From the NCBI GenBank assembly GCA_944322895.1, contig CALUQL010000002.1:1-62856 (forward strand): a stretch of 62,856 nucleotides of DNA, written 5' to 3'. Source of the DNA: Candidatus Gastranaerophilales bacterium. GTDB lineage: Bacteria > Cyanobacteriota > Vampirovibrionia > Gastranaerophilales > Gastranaerophilaceae. The notes below the pieces were generated by a model. It was not told the DNA's origin and made no database searches. It was given only the letters and a program-made list of their open reading frames with translations. Made by a program: the position numbers and the translations under genes. Shown one piece after another: positions 56,083-62,856 of the stretch (its first letter is position 1; every line of letters begins with the position of its first letter).

Positions 56083-56667
56083 TTACTTTATATTTTGTGT
56101 TTGGTTTATCTCAGAAAGGATATTTATTAATAATTTTGTTGGCAATCCTACTATATTATCGTATTCTCCTTTTATTTCTTTTATGAAATGGTCGGGGAGT
56201 TCTTGAATGCCGTATGAACCAGCTTTGTCATATGGCTTAAAATCATATATATAATTTTTTATTTCACTTTCTGAAATTTTGTTGAATGTTACTTCACTTG
56301 TTTCTGATTTAATGATTTTTTTATCATATTCACTGTCTATTACGCATATAGATGTGACAACTGTATGAGTTTGTCCATTAAGCATTAATAACATTTTGAA
56401 AGCATCATCAAAATCTTTAGGTTTTCCAAGTACTACATTGTTGTATACAACTACTGTATCAGCACTTATTATAATTGCCGGAAATTTTATTTGTTTTAAA
56501 ACTGAAATTCCTTTGTTTTCTGCAAGAGATTCAATTAATTTGTATGAAAAAGCTTTATTTAAAATATCTTCATTGTAATTTGGCGTTATAACTTGAAATA
56601 AAATTCCAATATTTTCTAATAATTCTTGTCGACGTGGGGATGATGATGCTAATATAACTTGTTTCAT
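56083..56667 (-). CDS. maf: Maf-like nucleoside triphosphate pyrophosphatase
   Basis: 194 residues. Hydrolyses non-canonical or specific dNTP/NTP to monophosphates (septum-formation-inhibitor family). Motifs: ILASSSPRRQELL at the start, the acidic/Lys set ISADTVVVYNNVVLGKPKD, GQTHTVVTSICV, and the conserved YDFKPYDKAGSYGIQ with IKGEYDNIVGLPTKLL. The nucleotide preference (dTTP/UTP versus m7GTP) cannot be told by eye. Confidence 0.93.
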   Translation of the reverse strand: MKQVILASSSPRRQELLENIGILFQVITPNYNEDILNKAFSYKLIESLAENKGISVLKQIKFPAIIISADTVVVYNNVVLGKPKDFDDAFKMLLMLNGQTHTVVTSICVIDSEYDKKIIKSETSEVTFNKISESEIKNYIYDFKPYDKAGSYGIQELPDHFIKEIKGEYDNIVGLPTKLLINILSEINQTQNIK

Positions 56668-56767
56668 TTTTATTCCATACTATAATGATTAACTTCCATA
56701 TTACATTGTAATTAAAAGTTAATCATTTTGATATATTACTTGGCTTTGTTTTCAAATTGTTTACAAT

Positions 56768-57064
56768 TTATTGTTTTCTTGCTCTTGGTGGATTGAAATT
56801 AAGTTTCAAATAAACAACTGATTTGGATGTTACATTTGAACAAATATCTTTTAATTTAGAATTCATATCAAGCATATTTCTTTGCATTGCAGCGTAATCA
56901 TTCATTGCAGATAACATCTTTTGAGAATCAACTAATTTTGTTGTTTCAGGATTATCCATTTTTAATTTTGCATATTTTTTGACTAATTCCCTGTCAATCT
57001 TATCTTTTGCTCCGACAGCCATAAGCTTCATCCCCTGTGTATTAACTAATTTCCCTTTATACAT
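56768..57064 (-). CDS. small hypothetical protein
   Basis: 98 residues, basic, helical. KLVNTQGMKLMAVGAKDKIDRELVKKYAKLKMDN at the front, and a Met/Asn-rich DYAAMQRNMLDMNSKLKDICSN in the middle, ending in the basic NPPRARKQ. One Cys. No signal peptide or membrane helix. No strong ribosome site (AAAGGGAAA lies 8 codons in). Isolated between maf and a divergent radical SAM gene. Family not recognised; real coding potential is moderate. Confidence 0.5.
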   Translation of the reverse strand: MYKGKLVNTQGMKLMAVGAKDKIDRELVKKYAKLKMDNPETTKLVDSQKMLSAMNDYAAMQRNMLDMNSKLKDICSNVTSKSVVYLKLNFNPPRARKQ

Positions 57065-57165
57065 ATATAAAAAGTTTTTATTTTTGAAAATTGCGTTATT
57101 ATTTTTTGAAGTTACATTTTGTTAACAAAATGTTTTTTTTGTATTATTAGTTTGGAGGTAAAATA

Positions 57166-58245
57166 ATGGATTATAGCTATTTGTTTGATTTAGTCCGACA
57201 AATATATGCAAACGTTGTATATTCTGATAAAAAAGGAAATATCTTAATTCCTCCAATGAGATATATTCTGGAGTTAACATATAATTGTAATTTGAAGTGT
57301 CCATTTTGTTATATTACTGAAGATAGACATAAGAACGAATTAACAACAGAAGAATGGTTTTATATAATAAAACAAATACCTCCCTTTGCTTTAATTTCTT
57401 TTGTTGCAGGTGAGGTTATTTTAAAAAAAGATTTCCTGAAAATTTATGAAAAAGCTTCTCAAAAATTTAGAAAAGTTTCTTTGATTTCTAACGGTTTAGC
57501 TTTAAATGAAGAAATTATAGATTCTTTTATAAAAAATAAATTATTGCTTCTTTCTGTTTCATTGGATGGTTATGGAAAAAATCATGATAAAAATAGAAAT
57601 TTTTCTGGTTTATGGGATAAAGTTATAAATAATATTGAGCTTTTTAATTCTAAACGAGAAAATAAAATTAAGCCGATGTTGGATATAAAAACTTGTATTC
57701 TGAATGATAATCTTGATGATTTGCCTAAATTATATAAAGAAGCAATAAATTTAAATGCTCAATTTTTTTCTTTAACATTTTTAAGAAAACAACCATTGAG
57801 ACAAAATTCCAAATTATGGGTTGAATTTAACGAAGATTTCTATTTAAAAGAGTATCCTATTAATTTGTATTTTGATCTGGATCATTTTATCGAGATATAT
57901 AAAGAACTTGAATGTTTATCAAAAAAATCAAAAACTATACTAAGATATGCTCCAAGATTTAATGCAGTTGGTGATTCTGAAAATATAAAAAAATTCTTTA
58001 ATTCCGATAATAAAAAAATCACTGATTTATATAATCCTTGCAAAATACCAATGACAAGCATATATATTAACCCTGAAGGGGATATTTATCCTTGTCTTTC
58101 ATACAAAGTGGCAAGTCTTCGTGAAATGACATTAAGAGAAGCTATTAATACAACTAAGTTTAAGTGTTTTAGACAGAATCTATATAGGACTAAAGTCTTT
58201 AATTCTTGTCAAATGTGTTGTGATTTGATTCCTAAAAACCAATAA
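57166..58245 (+). CDS. radical SAM/SPASM-type protein
   Basis: 359 residues, with GGAGG before the ATG. YNCNLKCPFCY gives a Cx3Cx2C cluster motif near residue 42. Where most family members have GGEP, this one has VAGEVILKKD. An ISNGLALNEE strand and a LSVSLDGYGKNHDKNR segment follow, so the barrel is intact. The C-terminal SPASM-like part has Cys at CKIPMTSIYINPEGDIYPCLSY and FNSCQMCCDL, enough for one or two auxiliary clusters. Such proteins mature peptides or protein cofactors; no precursor gene is adjacent. Overlaps the convergent ald gene by 14 bases. Confidence 0.82.
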   Translation: MDYSYLFDLVRQIYANVVYSDKKGNILIPPMRYILELTYNCNLKCPFCYITEDRHKNELTTEEWFYIIKQIPPFALISFVAGEVILKKDFLKIYEKASQKFRKVSLISNGLALNEEIIDSFIKNKLLLLSVSLDGYGKNHDKNRNFSGLWDKVINNIELFNSKRENKIKPMLDIKTCILNDNLDDLPKLYKEAINLNAQFFSLTFLRKQPLRQNSKLWVEFNEDFYLKEYPINLYFDLDHFIEIYKELECLSKKSKTILRYAPRFNAVGDSENIKKFFNSDNKKITDLYNPCKIPMTSIYINPEGDIYPCLSYKVASLREMTLREAINTTKFKCFRQNLYRTKVFNSCQMCCDLIPKNQ

Positions 58246-59353
58246 TACTCGGCAACTCTGTAAACTCAAGATTGAGAGCTTCTGCAACGCCTTTGTTTGT
58301 GAGTTTTCCGTTAAAGGTGTTAACTCCTCTTGCAAGAGCTTTATCTCTTTTTAAAGCCTCGACAATTCCATCAGTTGCAACTTCTCTTATATACTTAATG
58401 CTTTCATTTGTTAGTGCAATTGTTGATGTTCTTGCTACGCTTCCCGGAATATTCGCAACACTATAATGAATTACTCCATATTTTTCATAAGTTGGATTGT
58501 CTAAAGTCGTTATTCTGTCCATTGTTTCTACAATGCCGCCTTGGTCAATGGATACATCAACAATAACGGAACCTTTATGCATGCTTTTAACCATTTCTTC
58601 CGTTATTATGCAAGGGGCTTTATATCCCGGAATTAAAACAGCTCCTATTAAAACATCAGTATCTTTAACTAATTCTTTTAAATTTGCTTCTGTTGATACA
58701 TATGTTTTTACTTTAGAACCAAATAAATCATCAACATATCTTAGTCTATTTATGTCAATATCAGCAATGCTTACGTTTGCGCCCATTCCTATAGCAATTT
58801 TTGCTGCATTTAAACCAACATTACCAGTACCAACTATAAGTACTTTACCTGCCGGGACTCCTGCAATACCGCCTAAAAGAATGCCTGCTCCATTGTTTCT
58901 ATTTTCAAGAAGATTTGCAGCTATTTGAATTGACATTTTGCCTGCGACTTCACTCATTGGAGTTAATAAAGGTAATTTCCCGTCTTCATTTTGTATTGTT
59001 TCATATGCAATACTTGTTATTTTTTTATTAATAAGCTCTTTTGTAAGCGCTTTTTCTACAGCAAGGTGCAAATAAGCTAATAAAATTTGATTCTTTTTAA
59101 GTAAACGATATTCTGAAGGCTGTGGCTCTTTCACTTTTACTATTATATCTGATTTGTTGTAGACATCTTCTGATGAATTCAGTATTATGGCACCTGCGCT
59201 TTTATATTCTTCATCCGAAAAACCACTTCCTATTCCAGCCGATCTCTCAATTAATACCGTGTGACCATCATTACATAAAAAGCTAACTCCTTGCGGTGCA
59301 ATTGCAATTCTGTCTTCTCTTACTTTTATTTCTTTAGGTACACCAATAATCAT
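58232..59353 (-). CDS. ald: alanine dehydrogenase
   Basis: 373 residues, the normal length. NAD-dependent interconversion of L-alanine with pyruvate and ammonia. Motifs: MIIGVPKEIKVREDRIAI at the start with the substrate Arg, a Lys in DIIVKVKEPQPSEY, a His in LLAYLHLAVEKALT, the NAD loop KVLIVGTGNVGLNAAKIAIGMGA, and AVLIPGYKAPCIITEEMV with VIVDVSIDQGGIVET. C-terminal ANIPGSVARTSTIALTN is standard. Overlaps pyrF by 4 bases. Confidence 0.95.
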   Translation of the reverse strand: MIIGVPKEIKVREDRIAIAPQGVSFLCNDGHTVLIERSAGIGSGFSDEEYKSAGAIILNSSEDVYNKSDIIVKVKEPQPSEYRLLKKNQILLAYLHLAVEKALTKELINKKITSIAYETIQNEDGKLPLLTPMSEVAGKMSIQIAANLLENRNNGAGILLGGIAGVPAGKVLIVGTGNVGLNAAKIAIGMGANVSIADIDINRLRYVDDLFGSKVKTYVSTEANLKELVKDTDVLIGAVLIPGYKAPCIITEEMVKSMHKGSVIVDVSIDQGGIVETMDRITTLDNPTYEKYGVIHYSVANIPGSVARTSTIALTNESIKYIREVATDGIVEALKRDKALARGVNTFNGKLTNKGVAEALNLEFTELPSIIGF

Positions 59354-60111
59354 ATATTATTCCTTTTTTCTTTAAGCGCTTCTTCGATTTCTGCTATAAT
59401 TAGTTTTGCTGCTGCAGTTGGATCAGCTGCCTTAGTTATTGGTCTTCCGATTATTATGTAATCGGCACCTGCTCTAATTGCATCTGTTGGTGAAACTATT
59501 CTTATTTGGTCGTTTACAATTGCCCAAGTTGGTCTGACAGCTGGACACACAACTATAAAATCTTCACCTAACTCTTTCTTTATTTGGGCTGCATCTGTAT
59601 CTGGGGCTACAACACCAGATAAACCAGCTTCTTTTGCAATTTGTGAAAGCTTTAGGACATAAGATGAAATATTCATTTCTATGCCGAGTTCATTTGTAAG
59701 CGTTTTTTGTCCGAAACTAGATAGTAGTGTAACTGCTAATATAATTGGCGGATTCATATTGTTCTTTTTTGCATAATTATTACATTCTGTAATTGTGCTA
59801 GTTAACATCTTTGAACCGCCAGTAGAACTAATATTGAAAAAATCAATTCCTTTTTTCATTAAGTTTATACTTGCTTTAGCAGTCGTATTTGGTATATCTT
59901 GAAACTTTCCGTCAAAATATACTCTGCCGCCGTGTTCCTTTATAACATCTATTGCTTCAAATCCACAAGATACAAATAAAGGAAGACCGACTTTAAAAAA
60001 TCCGACGTATTCCTTTAATAAATCAACATATTTTATTACTTCTTCAATAGTGTCAACATCAAGTGCTAAGATTATTCTATCTTTTGCTTCAATAGGTTTT
60101 ATTCGTTCCAT
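59350..60111 (-). CDS. pyrF: orotidine 5'-phosphate decarboxylase
   Basis: 253 residues. Last step of UMP synthesis. ILALDVDTIEEV gives the first Asp; the catalytic Asp-Lys-Asp set is in VYFDGKFQDIPNTTAKAS (DxKxxDIPNT), with VCPAVRPTWAIVNDQIRIVSPTDAIRAGADYIIIGRPITKA at the phosphate-binding end. Upstream of ald with a 4-base overlap, so the two share a transcript. Confidence 0.96.
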   Translation of the reverse strand: MERIKPIEAKDRIILALDVDTIEEVIKYVDLLKEYVGFFKVGLPLFVSCGFEAIDVIKEHGGRVYFDGKFQDIPNTTAKASINLMKKGIDFFNISSTGGSKMLTSTITECNNYAKKNNMNPPIILAVTLLSSFGQKTLTNELGIEMNISSYVLKLSQIAKEAGLSGVVAPDTDAAQIKKELGEDFIVVCPAVRPTWAIVNDQIRIVSPTDAIRAGADYIIIGRPITKAADPTAAAKLIIAEIEEALKEKRNNI

Positions 60112-60165
60112 ATATCTCTTTCAAAAAAATCGAACAATGAATACATGTTAACACTATTAAATTAA

Positions 60166-60552
60166 CTAATCAAGGTTTTTACTTAATTGCGCTTTACCAA
60201 TCTCAACGAATTCTTCCATTGCTAAAGAAGCTTTTGTATATGCTTCAGAAGCATCCATTCCGTCTGCTAAAAATTGTTCGTATAATGTATCAAAAAGTTC
60301 ATCTCCGCATTCCATTATTTGCGGATATTTTTCACATAAAGCAATAGTTTCATCTACGCTTCTTGTTACATCAGATCCTTTTGGATTTTTTATTTGTGAA
60401 CGTCCAAGAATGCCTGTATCTGGAACATATTGAATTTCTTCTGCTCCTGTCTGCATATCAGTAGGTGTTGCGTCTTGTATTTTGTTTTTATTATTATCTA
60501 TTTTTTCTATGTTATATCCAAATTTAGTGATATTATTATTTATTTCAGCCAT
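60166..60552 (-). CDS. small lineage-type hypothetical protein
   Basis: 128 residues from the ATG at 60552, chosen because GGAG is 6 bases upstream; the in-frame ATG at 60576 has none. Start MAEINNNITKFGYNIEK has a KFG motif like the small membrane protein at 51.4-51.9 kb. A PxxG-rich middle (YVPDTGILGRSQIKNPKG) and an acidic, helical C-terminus (DELFDTLYEQFLADGMDASEAYTKASLAMEEF) follow. Two Cys, no membrane segment. Unknown function. Confidence 0.55.
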   Translation of the reverse strand: MAEINNNITKFGYNIEKIDNNKNKIQDATPTDMQTGAEEIQYVPDTGILGRSQIKNPKGSDVTRSVDETIALCEKYPQIMECGDELFDTLYEQFLADGMDASEAYTKASLAMEEFVEIGKAQLSKNLD

Positions 60553-60851
60553 TTTTATCTCCGTGTTCATTCGCAATTTATTTTAAACCGTGTTATTAAA
60601 ATTTTTTGCTAGTCAATTAAAAAATATATATTTTTTTTTATAAAAAATGAATTTGTTTGTGCCCGAAAGCCTTACTGCATATAGAAAACATTGTTGAAAT
60701 ATTTGTATTTACAAAACTTAATATATTATATACTTCGTAGGTATATATTATTCATGTTTGCATATATTATTCAAATACTTTTTTGTTTTGATGTCAAATA
60801 TTATTTATTTGGTTGATTGAACAAATATTATTTTTAATTCAAAATTGTATT

Positions 60852-61925
60852 ATGAAGAAGATATTGCTTTTATTTATTTTATTGAATTTTATTATTCCTG
60901 CATATGCGAAAGAAAATGAAAAACTTGATGTTAATTCTCAAAGTTTTATAGATTTAGGGCGCTATGTTGAAACTTTAGAAATAAATGAAAATGTAAATGA
61001 TAATGAATTAGAAGAAACAATTCAAGATGATAATTTTGAAGATGAGGCAATAATTGATGTAGCCAAAAGATATGAAGAAAATTCTGTTGAGTTAAATCTT
61101 AATGATGTTGATGATACTGTATTGGAAGAAGTAAATAGTGATAGAGTTTTTAAGTTAAAAGTAAATGAAACTCAATATAAAATTGAGCAGCAAATTAAAG
61201 CTGAAAATATGATTTGGGATGGTTCTAAATCATTTTCACAAGCATTTCTAAATGATTCAAAACATATGGCTCCAATTCCCAGCGTTGTAAATTCTTCTAA
61301 AATATCTGCAAATGTTGGGGATTCTCTATATGCACAGTTAGGACAGACATTTTTATTTGATGCAAACGGACCTTCAGTTCTATTCGTTAGAGCCAATGAA
61401 TCTACTTATAATACTGGCTCTATAATCTCTTATAGAGGAGATTCTTTAAATTTGTCTGTTGGTTCATTTTCGTCTTCATATAACCATGAAGCTTCAGGCG
61501 GAGCTATTTTATCTTCTAATTCTATTTCCTTGCCAAATAATGCAGGAAGTTTTGTTATTGGAGGTGCGTATTATTCTAATGAAGCGCATGCTGATAATAA
61601 AATTACAGGAGGCGGATTTGTAGAATATACATATAAACGTCTAAAATTAAATGCTCAAGTTGGACAAAGTAAGTTCTCAAATAATCAAGATTATGATACA
61701 AGCTTATATTTTATACCTGAGTTTAAAATTTCAGATTCTTTGTATTTAAAAACAAGATTTATTAGAAATGTTTCTCAACATAATATGCAAGATGAAATAG
61801 TACTTACATATAAGCCAATAAAAAATAAAAATAATTTGGAAATAGAACTTTATGCAACCAATCAGTATACTAATAATTCTTCTATAAAGCAAAGATTAAA
61901 ATTGTCCACATCTTTCAGAATATGA
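60852..61925 (+). CDS. outer-membrane beta-barrel-like protein
   Basis: About 357 residues from the ATG at 60852, which begins a signal peptide MKKILLLFILLNFIIPAYA; an in-frame ATT/ATG 13 codons earlier would extend it. No clear ribosome site. An acidic region (about 30-110, with many Glu/Asp/Asn) leads to a beta-rich C-terminal half: SLYAQLGQTFLFDANG, VLFVRANESTYNTGSIISYRGDSLNLSVGSF, SFVIGGAYYSNEA, GGFVEYTYKRLKLNAQVGQSKF, SLYFIPEFKI and IVLTYKPIKNKNNLEIELYATN. The last strand, RLKLSTSFRI, has a barrel-like alternation, although the final residue is Ile and not Phe. Porin or adhesin-like; not a recognised family. Confidence 0.6.
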   Translation: MKKILLLFILLNFIIPAYAKENEKLDVNSQSFIDLGRYVETLEINENVNDNELEETIQDDNFEDEAIIDVAKRYEENSVELNLNDVDDTVLEEVNSDRVFKLKVNETQYKIEQQIKAENMIWDGSKSFSQAFLNDSKHMAPIPSVVNSSKISANVGDSLYAQLGQTFLFDANGPSVLFVRANESTYNTGSIISYRGDSLNLSVGSFSSSYNHEASGGAILSSNSISLPNNAGSFVIGGAYYSNEAHADNKITGGGFVEYTYKRLKLNAQVGQSKFSNNQDYDTSLYFIPEFKISDSLYLKTRFIRNVSQHNMQDEIVLTYKPIKNKNNLEIELYATNQYTNNSSIKQRLKLSTSFRI

Positions 61926-61960
61926 AAATATTTATTAAAGAAAGTAAAAATAAGCATAAA

Positions 61961-61989
61961 AAAAGACTCTTAAATTTTAAGAGTCTTTT
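61961..61989. terminator. bidirectional rho-independent terminator
   Basis: AAAAGACTCTTAA / TTAAGAGTCTTTT stem of 13 pairs with a 3-base loop, flanked by A and T runs, between two convergent genes (the barrel-like protein and tpiA). Confidence 0.85.
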
Positions 61990-62005
61990 CTTGAATTAAC
62001 TATAA

Positions 62006-62782
62006 TTACATAGCACCTTTTACAATTTGAGCAAAACTGTCAGCTGTTAAACTTGCACCGCCAACTAAAGCTCCATCTATATCTGATTGTGCCATTTGTT
62101 CTTTAATTGTTGCTGGTTTAACGCTGCCGCCATATAAAATTCTTATAGCATCTGCTGTATTTGCATCATATAAACCTTTTACAACATTTCTAATCATAGC
62201 AATAACTCTGTTTGCTTCTGTTGAATCACAAGTTTTACCTGTTCCGATAGCCCATATTGGTTCATATGCAATAATTGATTTTGCAACTTCTTCTGCAGTT
62301 AAATCTCTTAATGCTTTAGTAATTTGAGATGCAATATGGTAATCTGTAACACCTGCTTCTCTTTGTTCTAAAGATTCACCACAACAAATAATTGGAACTA
62401 AACCGTTAGCTAAAATTGCTTTGGCTTTTTTATTAACCATTTCATCTGTTTCACCAAAATATTCTCTTCTTTCTGAGTGTCCGATGATAATATATTCACA
62501 TCCTGCGTCTTTTAACATTTCAACAGAACATTCTCCGGTAAAAGCCCCTTTTGTTTCATAATAACAATTTTGAGCAGCTAATTTGACTTTTCCGCAGCCA
62601 CAGTCTGTTAATGCTTTATTTGCGGCATATAATGCTGTAAATGTTGGAGCAATAATAACTTCAGGAAGTGCAGCTTTATCTTCTGATTTTAATTCTTGCA
62701 TAATTCCGTTTGTTAAATCTGTTGCTTCTTTTTGTAAATTGTGCATTTTCCAGTTACCGGCAATTACAGGTTTTCTTGACAT
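62006..62782 (-). CDS. tpiA: triose-phosphate isomerase
   Basis: 258 residues. Interconverts dihydroxyacetone phosphate and glyceraldehyde 3-phosphate in glycolysis. AGNWKMHN holds the substrate Asn and Lys; the general acid His is in IIGHSERREYFGE; the catalytic Glu is in IIAYEPIWAIGTGKT (loop 6 after it), and YGGSVKPATIKE and GALVGGASL are at the end. GAAAGAAGG lies 8 bases before the ATG. A complete gene, with 74 bases of spacer to the window edge. Confidence 0.97.
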   Translation of the reverse strand: MSRKPVIAGNWKMHNLQKEATDLTNGIMQELKSEDKAALPEVIIAPTFTALYAANKALTDCGCGKVKLAAQNCYYETKGAFTGECSVEMLKDAGCEYIIIGHSERREYFGETDEMVNKKAKAILANGLVPIICCGESLEQREAGVTDYHIASQITKALRDLTAEEVAKSIIAYEPIWAIGTGKTCDSTEANRVIAMIRNVVKGLYDANTADAIRILYGGSVKPATIKEQMAQSDIDGALVGGASLTADSFAQIVKGAM

Positions 62783-62856
62783 AATTCTACCTTCTTTCCT
62801 TTGTAATTAACATGTAGATATTAGTTAAAACAAGTTTTTTTATCAAGTTATATACT

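Noticed and set aside
60577-60851. Gene or RNA in the 275-base gap before the barrel-like protein
   Set aside because: AT-rich, with no ORF having a start context and no stable fold; only the possible extension of the downstream frame was seen.

Overview
This is an AT-rich, gene-dense bacterial chromosome segment from a Gram-negative (diderm) organism. A KDO-8-phosphate synthase gene, a TonB-dependent receptor, an AsmA-like protein and a probable outer-membrane protein all imply an outer membrane. Several traits point to the non-photosynthetic sister group of Cyanobacteria (Vampirovibrionia/Melainabacteria), most likely Gastranaerophilales: an 11-gene complex I with the cyanobacterial-type subunit set (no nuoE/F/G), separate nuoC and nuoD, FlhB beside a sigma-28-like sigma factor, and many lineage-type hypothetical proteins with short N-terminal motifs such as ISFKG or CPHG..SACPIC. 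The assignment is inference from memory of these families; no search was run. The genetic code is standard, and TTG and GTG starts occur. No mobile element, prophage, rRNA operon or CRISPR array was seen.

Layout. 1-8.7 kb: the C-terminal part of an AsmA-like protein, an acidic amino-acid/dicarboxylate symporter, a penicillin-recognising serine hydrolase, then a GGDEF protein joined to two tandem radical SAM proteins and a convergent GNAT-like gene. 8.8-15.3 kb: one tight forward cluster with grpE, dnaJ, a beta-propeller-like exported protein, an O-methyltransferase, NAD kinase and recN. 15.4-19.3 kb: a 2-hydroxyacid dehydrogenase, the lysine/diaminopimelate genes asd and dapA, and a pseudopilin. 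19.3-29.5 kb: kdsA, a cobalamin-radical-SAM-like protein with a small coiled-coil partner, an EF-hand-like protein, tRNA-Asn and tRNA-Thr, a 973-residue internally duplicated protein, a phosphoesterase, ispG and a small exported protein. 29.6-39.1 kb: the minus-strand operon nuoABCDHIJKLMN. 39.2-42.8 kb: a TPR protein and a three-gene operon of lineage-type hypotheticals behind a structured 5' leader. 42.9-47.6 kb: a cobalamin riboswitch followed by a complete vitamin B12 import operon (TonB receptor, permease, ATPase, binding protein). 47.6-52 kb: ychF and more hypothetical membrane-type proteins. 52-56.7 kb: a large TPR protein, sigma factor, flhB, apt and maf. 57-62.8 kb: a SPASM-type radical SAM protein, alanine dehydrogenase, pyrF, small hypotheticals, an outer-membrane-like protein and tpiA.

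How it fits together. The B12 system is a self-contained regulated unit: the riboswitch should shut off the receptor and ABC importer when cobalamin is plentiful. The complex I operon encodes the membrane arm plus the quinone-reducing connecting module but no NADH-oxidising module, so its electron donor is unlikely to be NADH through the usual NuoEFG. The least explained part is a set of proteins (24.3-27.2, 39.9-42.6, 49.6-51.9 and about 60.2-60.6 kb) that share short N-terminal motifs and, in the larger members, lysine-rich and hydrophobic segments. One set of these is controlled by an RNA leader that can hide its own ribosome-binding site.
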